Source: Leptospira ryugenii
GTDB taxonomy: Bacteria; Spirochaetota; Leptospiria; Leptospirales; Leptospiraceae
DNA length: 64,000 bases
Direction of reading: 5' to 3'
NCBI RefSeq assembly: GCF_003114855.1
Contig: NZ_BFBB01000004.1
Location: 186,001 to 250,000 of the forward strand
Every line of letters begins with the position of its first letter. Position 1 is the first letter of the stretch. Of the stretch, positions 1-8,780 are shown piece after piece. The notes under the pieces were generated by a model, which was not told the origin of the DNA, ran no database searches, and saw nothing but the letters and a program-made list of their open reading frames with translations. The translations under genes and the position numbers were made by a program.

Positions 1-425
1 TTTTCTAACTCTTTGAGTAAGTCGCTTGGTATTTCTAAATTATCAACTCCTTCCAGCGCAGTCCAAGTCCCAGTTTTTTTGGCAATTTGGATCATCGCCT
101 TTCCTTTAGCATGAATACGACCTTCTTTCTCCAAACGTTTGACTTTTTCTTTGTTGACCAGAGACCAATTGCTTTTAGGACTTCGAGGGGAAATGTACAA
201 TTTGTACGTTTTTTCATCAATTTTGTTAGGTAGACTATCTATCCAACCAAAACATAAACACTCATCAATTAAATCATCTACACGTATCGTTTCAATGCCT
301 GAATTTTTTTTGGCTAAGATAATCCAAATCCCTTCCTCACGATCCAAATTTTTTTCAAACCATCTGCGGAGTTCCTGAATCGAATGGGGTTGGAAAGTTT
401 CATTGCTTCGGACTTTTTGCGCCAT
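1..425 (-). CDS. YdeI/OmpD-associated (OmdA-like) protein, partial
   Basis: The reading frame opens with an ATG at 425 and stays open for about 141 codons to the window edge, so the C-terminus is missing. It begins MAQKVRSNETF. It contains the stretch CFGWIDSLPNKIDEKTY followed by ISPRSPKSNWS, which matches the YdeI/OmpD-associated family (often named bacteriocin-protection or OmdA-like proteins). In that family a central FGWIDS block and an RxxxSxWS block are typical. The protein is probably cytoplasmic; its biochemical role is not established. It is read in the same direction as the next gene, with about 50 bp between them. Family assignment is from motif recall only. Confidence 0.72.
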   Translation of the reverse strand, partial: MAQKVRSNETFQPHSIQELRRWFEKNLDREEGIWIILAKKNSGIETIRVDDLIDECLCFGWIDSLPNKIDEKTYKLYISPRSPKSNWSLVNKEKVKRLEKEGRIHAKGKAMIQIAKKTGTWTALEGVDNLEIPSDLLKELE

Positions 426-475
426 AGGCACATAAAGTATGTAAGTAAGCTAAGATTGAAAATCTTTTTTTCCCC

Positions 476-1534
476 TTAGAGAAAGGTAGGTGACTGCACC
501 CAACGTACACCAGGTATTTCCAAAATTGAACTAGGACCCAACCACTGGGCTGGGGTTTGGTAACCAATCGGGATTTTTTTTCGTGTCAACATTTGTTTGA
601 TGGCATAGATAGACGAAAGATAGGTAATTTTATAAGAAGTAGGAATCTCTATTGCAGCTATGACCTCTTTGCCTGCGTGGTTTTTGAGTCTCACATGTAA
701 GTAGACAACTGACTCTTCGCGCTCTATTTCACCTGGACCTGTCACCCAATGGTCTACCAAAGAATACGTTATATTTTTAACCATTTGGAATTTTAAAATC
801 GTACGAAATGCACGCAATAATTTCAGAGAAATCCAATCAAGAATTGAAATCGTAGAATAAACATCGATGTTTTGAATTCCTGCTGAATGGTATGCAGAGG
901 CTATATCTCCCCAAGCTATAGAGGAAATCAGTCGACTCCGATTTTGAATCGATTTAAACATGGTTTTAGGTCTGGAAGCGATAAGTTTTCCATTCCTACG
1001 CACCCAAAAAGGCTCTTCACCTACTTGTTGGATGAGTTCCTTATAAGATCCTGGTGACATACTATTTGGTCCATCCATAGTTAATATCATTGAAGATGCA
1101 TCTGGAAGTAAATCTTTGCAGAGGTGGACCAAACAATCAGTAGGGTGAACATCATAACCTAAACCGATTGCGCAGAGAATCTGCCTAGATTGGAAATCTG
1201 GATTTTTTTGGTAAAGCTTCTCCAACATTGGAATTTCACCTACCAAGGATAAGTTGTGAATTTTTTGTTCTAAACAAACATTTAACAATGCTTCAAATGT
1301 TTCAGTAAAAGGACCAGCAGCATTAAAAACAAATTCGCAATCGGATAAGGCTTCAGAAATACTTTTTTGATCCTCGAGAGAGAAAGCTCGATACGGTAGA
1401 TCTAATTCTTTTGCGAGAGACTTAAGTTTGTCTTTGGATCTACCTGCCAAAATAGGTTGTAGATTTTCTTTTACGGCATACCTAGCAATGAGATTTCCCG
1501 AATATCCGGTCGCACCGTATAACATCCATTTCAT
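476..1534 (-). CDS. Saccharopine dehydrogenase-like NAD(P)-binding oxidoreductase
   Basis: A 352-residue protein starting MKWMLYGATGYSG. The Rossmann glycine motif GATGYSG lies at residues 6-12, followed by the AGRS segment that usually sets NADP preference. The following NAAGPF segment is typical of saccharopine dehydrogenase-like proteins and trans-acting enoyl reductases. The substrate cannot be read from sequence. The frame can be extended upstream to 1558, but the ATG at 1534 overlaps the stop of the preceding gene as ATGA, so I chose it; this implies translational coupling. It is the last gene of a small minus-strand cluster with a hypothetical protein and a monooxygenase relic, under a likely TetR operator. 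A redox or lipid-modification role is inference. Confidence 0.8.
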   Translation of the reverse strand: MKWMLYGATGYSGNLIARYAVKENLQPILAGRSKDKLKSLAKELDLPYRAFSLEDQKSISEALSDCEFVFNAAGPFTETFEALLNVCLEQKIHNLSLVGEIPMLEKLYQKNPDFQSRQILCAIGLGYDVHPTDCLVHLCKDLLPDASSMILTMDGPNSMSPGSYKELIQQVGEEPFWVRRNGKLIASRPKTMFKSIQNRSRLISSIAWGDIASAYHSAGIQNIDVYSTISILDWISLKLLRAFRTILKFQMVKNITYSLVDHWVTGPGEIEREESVVYLHVRLKNHAGKEVIAAIEIPTSYKITYLSSIYAIKQMLTRKKIPIGYQTPAQWLGPSSILEIPGVRWVQSPTFL

Positions 1535-2016
1535 AAATCTTCCATTGAAACAGGCCAAGCCGTTTTAAGTTCTTTCCATGAAGTACCTTTTTTCTTTATG
1601 GCTACTTTACAAAAATTTTCTCCACTATTCGATTGACTCTCCAACACAATCAACTCACCACCCAATGCTTCCACCAAGGAGCGATCATACTGCATTAGCC
1701 TATAACACGCCATAGGATCACCTGTGCCTCGTAAGGGGCAGTGCACCTTAATTTCTCCATGGGCAATGCCATTTTCTATCTTTGTGATCGGAAACATAGA
1801 GTGGGGTTTGGGCATCTGATTGGTCCATTCCGAAGCAATCTCTTCAACAGTTCTTTTTTCTTGCGCACTCCAAACCCAAGATACAAAACGAGCCGTCATA
1901 TGCATGTAAGCACGGACGAATATAGAAAGGACTTTCAATCTTGAAAGTGGTCCAAAAAAACGAAGGACAGACATAAAAACAGCCATCTTATAAAATCGTT
2001 TCAATTTTTGTTTCAT
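1531..2016 (-). CDS. Hypothetical protein, possibly L-2-amino-thiazoline-4-carboxylate hydrolase-like
   Basis: A 161-residue protein with a basic N-terminus and no clear signal peptide. The C-terminal half has CPLRGTGDPMACYRLMQYD, then a long segment ending FCKVAIKKK. That arrangement of a CPL block, an AC block and a late FCK strand recalls the ATC-hydrolase-like family (PF14196), but the match is weak and from memory. The gene sits between a truncated flavin monooxygenase (4 bp upstream) and a saccharopine dehydrogenase-like gene (4-bp ATGA overlap downstream). It is therefore almost certainly translated as part of one operon. Function otherwise unknown. Confidence 0.65.
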   Translation of the reverse strand: MKQKLKRFYKMAVFMSVLRFFGPLSRLKVLSIFVRAYMHMTARFVSWVWSAQEKRTVEEIASEWTNQMPKPHSMFPITKIENGIAHGEIKVHCPLRGTGDPMACYRLMQYDRSLVEALGGELIVLESQSNSGENFCKVAIKKKGTSWKELKTAWPVSMEDL

Positions 2017-2020
2017 AGTT

Positions 2021-2194
2021 CTACACCTTTAACAAGGAAAGCCTCGTTTCTAAAAGAAAACTTTTGAATGTATCTGTTTCATAATAGTTTGTAAACAGAG
2101 CGGATTTTACATAGTTCAATCCTACTTTTTTGCAAGCTTTTGCCATCGCAAGGCCAGCTGGACCTGCTCCTACGATACCTACTGTTCCCTTCAT
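2021..2194 (-). pseudogene. Collapsed flavin-dependent monooxygenase (in-frame deletion relic)
   Basis: A 57-codon frame starts MKGTVGIVGAGPAGLAMAKA. The first 25 or so residues are a textbook FAD-binding GxGxxG beta-alpha-beta start, as in flavin-containing monooxygenases. Right after the GLNY strand the frame jumps to an unrelated tail ending SLLKV and a TAG at 2021-2023. A real FMO is about 400-500 residues, so nearly all catalytic sequence is gone, while the start codon, reading frame and stop remain. The stop lies 4 bp before the next gene, so translation of the relic may still feed ribosomes to it. I infer an internal in-frame deletion; a very short de novo protein is less likely. Confidence 0.65.
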
Positions 2195-2206
2195 CTCATT
2201 CGCTCC

Positions 2207-2229
2207 AAAAGTGAGGTTTACTCACTTTT
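2207..2229. promoter_or_regulatory. Perfect 9-bp inverted repeat, likely TetR operator
   Basis: AAAAGTGAG - GTTTA - CTCACTTTT is a perfect palindrome with 9-bp arms and a 5-bp centre. It lies between the divergent monooxygenase relic (start 2194) and the TetR-family gene to the right. Size, symmetry and position fit a TetR operator controlling both directions. Confidence 0.6.
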
Positions 2230-2314
2230 TATCACTAGAGTTCTACAGGGGAAAATGGCAAGATCATTTTATTTTTGTTTCTCTTTTTTTCTTTGGATTT
2301 GTACTGAACCAATC

Positions 2315-2956
2315 ATGGCAAAACCCATGTCCCGAGTAACACCCAAACAAAATCGAGCGATCCAAACGAGAGAATCAATCCTTGCCGTTTCAAAAGCTTT
2401 GATCATTGAAGTTGGTGCTCTCAATTTTCAAATGGCAGAAGTTTCGCAAAGGACAGGCTTGTCCATTGGGTCCATTTATAAATACTTCTCAAATAAAGAA
2501 GCCATTTTCCAAGAGTTAGCGAAAGACCATCTCTCTCGTTTGAGAAAAATTCTTTTCGAAGAGTTGTTGCGCCATCGAGATGTTCGTGAACCTTCGATTA
2601 GCATACCTAAATCTGTTGATGGAATTATAGATCGTTTTTTTGAATTTTATCAGAGTGATCGTAGCTTTCGGGAAATTTGGTCAATTTCACAGGTAAGCAT
2701 TGAGCTTATTAAATTAGATAAAAAAGATTCCAAGGAAAACGCAAAGTTGGTCTCCCGTGCACTTTCAGATTTGCCCAAGGGGAAGGAAAGTTTACCGGTC
2801 GAAGAAATCGCTTTTTTTCTATGCGATACCACGGGCTACGTTTTGCGATCTGCATTGGACTATCCTCAGAAAAAAGCAACCCAAATCAAAGATGACTGGA
2901 AGTTTCTACTTAAACACTATCTACTCTCCAAATTCCCACCCGAAACCAATCCCTAG
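2315..2956 (+). CDS. TetR/AcrR family transcriptional regulator
   Basis: The N-terminal helix-turn-helix is clear: ILAVSKALIIEVGALNFQMAEV then SIGSIYKYFSNKEAIF, the standard TetR recognition helix with the YxYFxxKE signature. The C-terminal ligand-binding half is divergent and helical. The frame can be opened at ATG 2255, which has an AGGGG 3 bp upstream, but those extra 20 residues are Phe-rich and unlike a TetR N-terminus. ATG 2315 (MAKPMSRV) or 2327 gives the usual length. The gene is divergent from the oxidoreductase cluster, with a 9-bp palindrome between them, and probably represses it and itself. Its stop shares the 4 bases CTAG with the convergent gene. Confidence 0.88.
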   Translation: MAKPMSRVTPKQNRAIQTRESILAVSKALIIEVGALNFQMAEVSQRTGLSIGSIYKYFSNKEAIFQELAKDHLSRLRKILFEELLRHRDVREPSISIPKSVDGIIDRFFEFYQSDRSFREIWSISQVSIELIKLDKKDSKENAKLVSRALSDLPKGKESLPVEEIAFFLCDTTGYVLRSALDYPQKKATQIKDDWKFLLKHYLLSKFPPETNP

Positions 2957-3348
2957 TTTTTTGTCCAGAGCTCCCATGCCAAAAGTACAGAGTGTGCGGA
3001 CCAAAGCACTGTTCTATACCAATTGGTCTCTACCAGCCGATCGATTGTCTCTAATTTATATCCGTGGCTCAATTGGTTGTGTAGGGGAACAGAGATAGCA
3101 AATGTTACCAAAAAGACAAGAAGACTCAAACCAATATATAAAAACTTTCGCTCCGCCAAAAAAAAAGAACTCCCCAATTGGAGAAGCATCATAGGTGCTA
3201 CGACTGGACTGATCCAAGTCGTATGGAAATGGTGGAAGTCAACAAATCGTTCCTCAGAAATAAATCTCATGCTAGGGTAATGGACTAACTGAACTATCCA
3301 TATAGCACCAGTCATAAAAAACACAGAGATAGTATGGATGTAAAACAC
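2953..3348 (-). CDS. Four-helix membrane protein, DUF1772-like
   Basis: A 131-residue hydrophobic protein with about four membrane segments (near residues 5-22, 45-62, 70-90, 110-128). HYPSMRFI near the N-terminus, the late VPLHNQL and the NWYRTVLW segment resemble the DUF1772/anthrone-oxygenase-like membrane family, where a PxxNxL loop and a W...N..R block are shared. Function in bacteria is unknown. It is convergent with the TetR gene and ends in a shared CTAG double stop, so it is probably transcribed separately from its own promoter near 3349-3469. Confidence 0.65.
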   Translation of the reverse strand: MFYIHTISVFFMTGAIWIVQLVHYPSMRFISEERFVDFHHFHTTWISPVVAPMMLLQLGSSFFLAERKFLYIGLSLLVFLVTFAISVPLHNQLSHGYKLETIDRLVETNWYRTVLWSAHSVLLAWELWTKN

Positions 3349-3469
3349 TAAGGCTTAGACTTGGTTTCTTTTCAAAAACACTTTATCCCTGCAGAGGAAT
3401 CTAGCTTTTTTTAAGACTGTCCGAGCCATCACCCTTTTCCAATTGGGTCTAAGGTAAGAGAGGAGCCAA

Positions 3470-3754
3470 ATGCCAAAGCAAACCAAATCAGATTTGCTAG
3501 AAATTCCAGGGATTGGGCAGACCTTTGCCAAAGATTTTGCCCGCATCAAGGTTCTCTCCCAGGCCGACTTGGTCCACGCAAAGGCAGAAGCGCTTTTTGC
3601 AAAATTAGAAAAAGCCAATGCAAAAGTGAATCATAAGACGAGTCAGAATTATTTGTATGTGCTTAGAATGGCAATTTACTATGCCGAAGGTGGAAGGGAC
3701 ACATCCAAATTGAAATGGCATTATTGGAAAAACCCTGAAACTCCTAAGCCCTGA
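3470..3754 (+). CDS. Helix-hairpin-helix protein, Cdd1-like
   Basis: A 94-residue protein with a helix-hairpin-helix core LLEIPGIGQTFAKDFARI at residues 9-26, followed by a helical region and YVLRMAIYYAEGG. The order and size match the Cdd1/'pathogenicity locus' helix-hairpin-helix family, small proteins presumed to bind DNA without sequence specificity. It starts at an ATG after GAGGAGCCAA, a good ribosome site. It stands alone between oppositely oriented genes. The physiological role of the family is not known. Confidence 0.75.
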   Translation: MPKQTKSDLLEIPGIGQTFAKDFARIKVLSQADLVHAKAEALFAKLEKANAKVNHKTSQNYLYVLRMAIYYAEGGRDTSKLKWHYWKNPETPKP

Positions 3755-3756
3755 TC

Positions 3757-3834
3757 CTATTTTTTTCTAAGATATCGCTTAGCGATTTGATTTTTTCTTT
3801 TCTTACGAGCTTCCCAGCAAAGACTATCATCCAT
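3757..3834 (-). CDS. Possible 25-residue basic small protein
   Basis: On the minus strand, ATG 3834 to TAG 3757 encodes MDDSLCWEARKKRKNQIAKR followed by YLRKK, a strongly basic peptide. A CTTAGGT lies just before the start, only a fair ribosome site. The piece fills the gap between the Cdd1-like gene and ilvD, divergent from ilvD. Strong lysine/arginine bias is also seen in tiny ribosome-associated proteins, but in a short AT-rich region it may be chance. I recognise no family. Confidence 0.25.
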   Translation of the reverse strand: MDDSLCWEARKKRKNQIAKRYLRKK

Positions 3835-3849
3835 ACCTAAGGATTCTCC

Positions 3850-5529
3850 ATGAATTTAAATAAATATAGCAAAGTACTAACACAAGATGATAGCCTCCCA
3901 GCCTCACAGGCCATGATCATCGGGTCCGGAGTTCCATATGAAGATTTAAGCAAACCTTTTATTGGTGTAGGGAGTACAGGCTTTGACGGCAATCCATGTA
4001 ACATGCATTTAACGAGCCTTTCTGCCCTTCAGAAAAAAAGCGTACAAGATACCAAAAAAATGGTCGGTCTTCTTTTTAATACCATTGGGGTGAGTGACGG
4101 AATCACAAATGGAAATGATGGCATGAGATATTCTTTGCCTTCGCGCGAAATCATTGCGGACTCCATCGAAACCATTGCTGGCGCACATTTTTATGATGGA
4201 ATCCTGTTCACAGCTGGTTGCGACAAAAATATGCCTGGTGCAATTATGGCAATGGCTAGGCTCAACCGACCATCCATCATGGTGTATGGTGGAACAATCA
4301 ATGGTGGTCATTACCAAGGCGAGAAACTCAATATTGTATCTGCCTTTGAAGCCTATGGCAAAAAGATCAATGGTAAAATCTCAGAAGAAGACTTTCGGGA
4401 AGTGATCAAAAACTCATGCCCCGGTCCTGGAGCCTGCGGAGGTATGTATACTGCCAATACCATGGCAACCGCTATTGAAGCTATGGGCATGAGCCTTCCC
4501 TATAGTTCCTCAGCTCCAGCCCGAAGCCAGGAGAAAAAAAATGAATGTGCTACCATTGGAGACTTCATTTACCGACTACTGGAAAAAGACATCAAACCAT
4601 CGGATATCATTACACCCGCATCCGTACACAATGCACTAAGAATCATCACCATTTTAGGTGGATCCACAAATGCGGCACTGCATATGATAGCCATCGCACG
4701 CACTATGGGAGTACCTCTCGACTTAAATATGATCCAAAAAGTAACGGATACAACTCCACTCCTTGCAGACATGAAACCAAGCGGTAAGTATTTAATGGAG
4801 GACCTGTTCGCTATAGGTGGAGTGCCTGCCATCTTAAAGTTTTTATTGAAAGAAGGCATGATCGATGGCAACTGCCTAACCGTAACAGGCAGAACATTAG
4901 GAGAAAACATCGAAGGATTGCCAGGTCTTCCTGGCGAACAAGACCTCCTCCGACCTGTCTCAAACCCGATCAAAAAAGAGGGACATATTCAAGTTCTCTA
5001 TGGCAATATCGCCAAACAAGGTGCCGTTGCAAAGATCACAGGCCATGAAGGAGAAACCTTTGAAGGCCAAGCGATCTGCTTTGATTCTGAAAAAGATGCC
5101 AACGAGGGCATTCGCGATGGCAAAGTCAAACCAGGACATGTGGTCGTGATTCGGTATGTAGGGCCTAAGGGTGGTCCTGGTATGCCCGAAATGTTAAAGC
5201 CTACATCCGCCATCATCGGAGCTGGTTTAGGGAATTCAGTTGCTCTCATCACAGATGGTAGGTTCTCAGGAGGAACACATGGTTTTGTTGTGGGCCATAT
5301 TACTCCTGAAGCTATGGAAGGAGGAGAGATCGCTCTCATTGAAGATGGAGATACCATCTTCATCGATGCAAAAACCAACCAACTACTCGTAAGGGTAAGT
5401 GAAGAGGTCCTAGCTGAGAGAAAGAAACAATGGAAAAAGCCTGCTTATCGAGTCAAGTCAGGCTATCTCTGGAAGTACATCCAGAATGTAAGGGATGCAA
5501 GTACAGGCTGCCTCACAGACAGGGATTAA
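3850..5529 (+). CDS. ilvD: Dihydroxy-acid dehydratase
   Basis: A 559-residue IlvD, full length for the family. It converts 2,3-dihydroxy-isovalerate (and the methylvalerate analogue) to the 2-keto acids, the third common step of valine and isoleucine synthesis. The iron-sulfur and metal-binding blocks are present: DGNPCNMHL with Cys50, [10 protein letters not shown], and [18 protein letters not shown]. The C-terminal [19 protein letters not shown] block is also intact. The start has AAGGA upstream. It is monocistronic by position, and its TAA overlaps the convergent phoU stop within TTAA. Enzymes of this type carry an oxygen-sensitive Fe-S cluster. Confidence 0.97.
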   Translation: MNLNKYSKVLTQDDSLPASQAMIIGSGVPYEDLSKPFIGVGSTGFDGNPCNMHLTSLSALQKKSVQDTKKMVGLLFNTIGVSDGITNGNDGMRYSLPSREIIADSIETIAGAHFYDGILFTAGCDKNMPGAIMAMARLNRPSIMVYGGTINGGHYQGEKLNIVSAFEAYGKKINGKISEEDFREVIKNSCPGPGACGGMYTANTMATAIEAMGMSLPYSSSAPARSQEKKNECATIGDFIYRLLEKDIKPSDIITPASVHNALRIITILGGSTNAALHMIAIARTMGVPLDLNMIQKVTDTTPLLADMKPSGKYLMEDLFAIGGVPAILKFLLKEGMIDGNCLTVTGRTLGENIEGLPGLPGEQDLLRPVSNPIKKEGHIQVLYGNIAKQGAVAKITGHEGETFEGQAICFDSEKDANEGIRDGKVKPGHVVVIRYVGPKGGPGMPEMLKPTSAIIGAGLGNSVALITDGRFSGGTHGFVVGHITPEAMEGGEIALIEDGDTIFIDAKTNQLLVRVSEEVLAERKKQWKKPAYRVKSGYLWKYIQNVRDASTGCLTDRD

Positions 5530-6230
5530 ACTTTGGGTGGTTTTGCGTTCTCTAAATGGCGAATGTCTTTACCTGTGTTGAGCCGCACCAATTCCTCAGC
5601 GACGTTTACCGCATAATCGCCTAATCGCTCTAAGGCTAAAATGATTCGGTAGACGTCGGCGAATTCGGTTTTGTTCATTTCTGACTCTCGGTATTTTTTA
5701 AACGCTTCATCGCAGAGACCATTTAATTCATCTTCAATGGTATTTACACTACCCATAAATCTTTCTTTTTCTTCGACGAGAGACTCAACGGCCATACCAG
5801 CCAAAGTTGTGACTCGAGAGAGGATGAGTCCCATCGGTTCTTCTTTTTTGAAGATGCCTGGCCGAATGGTTTTATAACGAAATACCTCTGCACAGTTCAC
5901 CACCTGGTCACCCATTCTCTCCATATTTCTTGTTATGCGAATGGCGGAGAGGGCAAATCGCAAAGGATCTTTTTTCAGGACGATTTCATTGTCAACATCA
6001 CCCATTCCTAAGATGTTACGATTTGTGATCGCTTCTAAAATCGCAATTTGGGAAAGATTGTCATTTTCCTTTTCGAGTTCGTCTATCATATCGTCTCGAT
6101 CCACAATCTCGTTTGCTAGGGCATAATCATCATTTTCTAAAGCGTCACCTAACATAATCACCTGCTCGAGAACGAGTTCCGCCATCGAGTAGAGATTTTT
6201 TCTGAGATAATAAAACTTTGATATGATCAT
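5526..6230 (-). CDS. phoU: PhoU-family phosphate signalling regulator
   Basis: A 234-residue protein with two three-helix PhoU repeats. Repeat one carries [14 protein letters not shown] and [16 protein letters not shown]; repeat two carries [16 protein letters not shown] and [16 protein letters not shown]. The ExxxD/ERxGD pattern binds metal clusters in known PhoU proteins, which act between the Pst transporter and the PhoR kinase. No pst or phoBR gene is near; instead the gene follows cheW by 8 bp, at the end of the long minus-strand block. A phosphate role is therefore by family only. Confidence 0.88.
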   Translation of the reverse strand: MIISKFYYLRKNLYSMAELVLEQVIMLGDALENDDYALANEIVDRDDMIDELEKENDNLSQIAILEAITNRNILGMGDVDNEIVLKKDPLRFALSAIRITRNMERMGDQVVNCAEVFRYKTIRPGIFKKEEPMGLILSRVTTLAGMAVESLVEEKERFMGSVNTIEDELNGLCDEAFKKYRESEMNKTEFADVYRIILALERLGDYAVNVAEELVRLNTGKDIRHLENAKPPKV

Positions 6231-6238
6231 AGCTTTAC

Positions 6239-6724
6239 TTAAGTAACAGCTGTGAGCTCAGATATTTCTTCAACAGTGAGAATTTTTTCTATATCGATTA
6301 GAATAATGAATCGATTGTCTTTTTTACCGACACCCGTAATGTACCGTGAGGAGATGCCTTTGACAGAAGGTGGTGGAGGGTCTACCTGGTTCTGTGGAAA
6401 ATGAACCACGTGTGATACTTTGTCAACAATGACGCCTACAGATTTGCCTTGGATGTGAATGACAATGGCTCGTTCTGCCTGTTCAGAGGTGTTCGCATTT
6501 TTAATATTCAATCTTTTGGTGAGGTCAATCATCCGCACAACTTTGCCACGAATGTCCATAATCCCTGCAAAATAACTTTTGGATTGAGGAATCCGGATTA
6601 AATTGCTAATCTTTACGATCTCCTCTACGATAGTGATGGGAATCGCATATTCTTCCTCACCTAGATTGAAGATGATGTATTGCTCATGTATGTATTGATT
6701 GCTACTTGTTTGGTCTTTTGCCAT
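6239..6724 (-). CDS. cheW: Chemotaxis scaffold protein CheW
   Basis: A 161-residue single-domain CheW. The N-terminal strand [15 protein letters not shown], the central [20 protein letters not shown] and the late [12 protein letters not shown] follow the CheW order. A C-terminal [11 protein letters not shown] strand closes the fold. CheW joins chemoreceptors to the CheA kinase at the cell pole. No cheA or cheY lies nearby, so this is a scattered copy, likely serving receptors such as those at 41.3, 47.2 and 60.5 kb. It lies 22 bp after the membrane-protein gene and 8 bp before phoU, so it is co-transcribed with both. Confidence 0.94.
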   Translation of the reverse strand: MAKDQTSSNQYIHEQYIIFNLGEEEYAIPITIVEEIVKISNLIRIPQSKSYFAGIMDIRGKVVRMIDLTKRLNIKNANTSEQAERAIVIHIQGKSVGVIVDKVSHVVHFPQNQVDPPPPSVKGISSRYITGVGKKDNRFIILIDIEKILTVEEISELTAVT

Positions 6725-6746
6725 AAACTTCTAAGAGGCCTACGTT

Positions 6747-7478
6747 CTAGAAGTAGACGTAGCCAGTATAGAAGAAATATGATCCTAGCGAAAGAAATGA
6801 CAACACTTTTGTCATAAGCACAGAACGTTTTCTAACAAGAAAGTCGAGAAGTCCTGCCAACATTCCAAAGGATGCTAAACTGAAGCCCAAAATGACATAA
6901 TCATAATACGCATAGTAAACGACTCCGCAAAGTCCCAAACCAAGGCAAATATCCTGGACATCCCCCCAGAAGCGCCTCTTAAAGCGTTCCCAGCGTGTCC
7001 CTCGGGACAACCTCGCCTCTCTCCGTTTCCTCCTCCACCTCTGGAACCTTGTCTCCCGTATGATCCCAAAAATGGAATCATACTTCGTGCTGAAGGGCTC
7101 ACCAAATCCCTTCTCCTCCCAGGACTTGCGCTCAGATTGGTTTTCTGCTTGGGGGGGATAAATTTCATAACAGCCTCCGATGGAGGCGAGCATATCTTTG
7201 TCAGGCAAGAGAGAAAAAAACTCTCGGAATGGCCAAATCTTACGGAACACTGGGTATACGCGTCCCGCTGTCATGTCCTTTTCTTGCATGACGACACCAT
7301 TGCGGATGGTGCTGTTATAGATGCGACCGCGCTCTGCTTTGATTTCAGCGCTGAGTCTAACTAACCTTTCGTGGAAATTGAATTCGGCTTCCAGAACATC
7401 CCCTAGAGGTGTTTCCATCGTAAATGATCGGATGAAACCAGGGGTGCGGGGTTTCTGCTTCCTCCAGATTTGCTTCAT
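6747..7478 (-). CDS. Hypothetical membrane protein
   Basis: A 243-residue protein with a soluble N-terminal part of about 165 residues. A very basic stretch (RFQRWRRKRREARLSRGTRW) follows, then three hydrophobic helices at roughly residues 178-196, 197-212 and 222-241. I do not recognise the family. The basic belt just before the first helix suggests the N-terminal part is cytoplasmic. It lies between the tiny basic-protein gene and cheW in one operon. Confidence 0.7.
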   Translation of the reverse strand: MKQIWRKQKPRTPGFIRSFTMETPLGDVLEAEFNFHERLVRLSAEIKAERGRIYNSTIRNGVVMQEKDMTAGRVYPVFRKIWPFREFFSLLPDKDMLASIGGCYEIYPPQAENQSERKSWEEKGFGEPFSTKYDSIFGIIRETRFQRWRRKRREARLSRGTRWERFKRRFWGDVQDICLGLGLCGVVYYAYYDYVILGFSLASFGMLAGLLDFLVRKRSVLMTKVLSFLSLGSYFFYTGYVYF

Positions 7479-7519
7479 AGCAAATCTATCGGAGGAATGA
7501 GAAAGTCACTGAAGGAAGA

Positions 7520-7612
7520 TTATTTCTTCTTTTTGTGTCGGTTGGCTCTTCTTTTTTTCTTACGTTTGTGTGTGGCGATTTTTCTGCGCTTTCTCTTCTT
7601 TCCGGAAGGCAT
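7520..7612 (-). CDS. AURKAIP1/COX24-type small basic protein (30 residues)
   Basis: ATG 7612 to TAA 7520 encodes MPSGKKRKRRKIATHKRKKK and RRANRHKKKK: 30 residues, nearly all lysine, arginine or histidine. A strong ribosome site AAAGGAGGAAGGA directly precedes the ATG, which supports real translation. The KRKRRKxxxHKxKKxxR pattern is that of the AURKAIP1/COX24 family, which includes mitochondrial ribosomal protein mS38 and small ribosome-bound proteins in some bacteria. A ribosomal role is likely but inferred. The gene lies 34 bp after manC and 41 bp before the membrane-protein gene, in the same operon. Confidence 0.8.
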   Translation of the reverse strand: MPSGKKRKRRKIATHKRKKKRRANRHKKKK

Positions 7613-7646
7613 TCCTTCCTCCTTTCTTCACGTTTAAGTCAAAATT

Positions 7647-8714
7647 CTAATCGAGGTACTTTTGTAAAACTTTATTTTTCCGTATGGAAGCCAACATCGA
7701 CTTGATGTCGTTGATGCTTGCACGAGAGGCTACAAAGAGAACGTCGGGTTCCTCTACGACGATCAAATCTTGCACCCCTAAAAAAGCAATGAGGTCTTTT
7801 TGTACGGAAGAGATATTTCCCTTTGCTTTGTGGTAAAAAACTTCTTTTCCTTGGTGGTGGTTCCCTTGGTTTTCCGGAAGAATCCTTTCCAATGAGAGCC
7901 AAGAACCCACATCATCCCATTGGAAACTAGCCTCTACCATTCGAATCTTTGTGCTCTTTTCCATGATGGCCGTGTCAATGGCTTCGCTTGGCAAGAGGGC
8001 AAAGGCAGTCTTCAAATCTCCAAAATTTTTAAAGGGAAAACGCGAGGCTAATGGCTGTAATATGTTAGGGGAATGCTTTTGAAACTCTTCTAAAATTGTC
8101 TCTACTCGGAAGATAAAAATTCCAGGATTCCAATAGAAGTTTTTCTTTTTAATGTATTTTAAGGCAGTTTTATAGTCCGGTTTTTCAAAAAACCCTTTTA
8201 CCAAAAACCCAGCTTCTGTTGCCTTTCCTGCGCTGATATATCCATAACCGATCTCTGGACGGTTCGGTTTTATGCCGAGCAAAACCATTCCATGTTCTGT
8301 TTCATATAAGGCTTGTTTTATGGTATTTGTAAATTCTTTGATCGGGTCAATGAAAGCATCTGCAGATAGTACAACCAAATTGGGGTTGCCAAATTTTTTT
8401 TGGAAATAAAGCGCTGAAAGGGCAATGATAGGTGCAGTATTTTTACCCTCAGGTTCAATGATAAAATTGTTAGCAGGGAACTTGGGGTCCTTTTTTAAGA
8501 TTTCTTGTTTGAGGTTTGCGTTGGTACCGATAAAGATCCGATCCATGCTTGTGATCGTCAGAGCCCGGTCTATGGTTTCTCGGAGTAAGGTCTTGGAGGA
8601 ATAGACTTTTTGCAATTGTTTAGGCGAGTTGGTTCGGGAACGGGGCCAAAATCTCTCCCCTTTTCCCCCCGCCATGATGAGAACCACTGGTTGTTCTTTG
8701 ATTAGCTTTGCCAT
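7647..8714 (-). CDS. manC: Mannose-1-phosphate guanylyltransferase
   Basis: A 355-residue nucleotidyltransferase that makes GDP-mannose from mannose-1-phosphate and GTP, a precursor for surface polysaccharides. The N-terminal pyrophosphorylase signature [15 protein letters not shown] is complete. [36 protein letters not shown] and the WNPGIFIF block are the expected GMP/mannose motifs. It is the short, single-domain form, without the phosphomannose isomerase domain of bifunctional enzymes. It follows hfq by 66 bp, and that spacer contains an inverted repeat. Confidence 0.9.
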   Translation of the reverse strand: MAKLIKEQPVVLIMAGGKGERFWPRSRTNSPKQLQKVYSSKTLLRETIDRALTITSMDRIFIGTNANLKQEILKKDPKFPANNFIIEPEGKNTAPIIALSALYFQKKFGNPNLVVLSADAFIDPIKEFTNTIKQALYETEHGMVLLGIKPNRPEIGYGYISAGKATEAGFLVKGFFEKPDYKTALKYIKKKNFYWNPGIFIFRVETILEEFQKHSPNILQPLASRFPFKNFGDLKTAFALLPSEAIDTAIMEKSTKIRMVEASFQWDDVGSWLSLERILPENQGNHHQGKEVFYHKAKGNISSVQKDLIAFLGVQDLIVVEEPDVLFVASRASINDIKSMLASIRKNKVLQKYLD

Positions 8715-8726
8715 AAATTCTGGGCT

Positions 8727-8780
8727 TAGGGACAGATTTCTAAACCCGAGCAGAACGAAAACTAGAAAAGGATGTCCCTA
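8727..8780. repeat. Inverted repeat in the hfq-manC spacer
   Basis: TAGGGACA at 8727-8734 is exactly complementary to TGTCCCTA at 8773-8780, with 38 bp between. It occupies almost the whole spacer between the hfq stop and the manC start. In RNA it could form a stem that separates or tunes the two genes. There is no T-run, so it is not a standard terminator. Confidence 0.4.
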
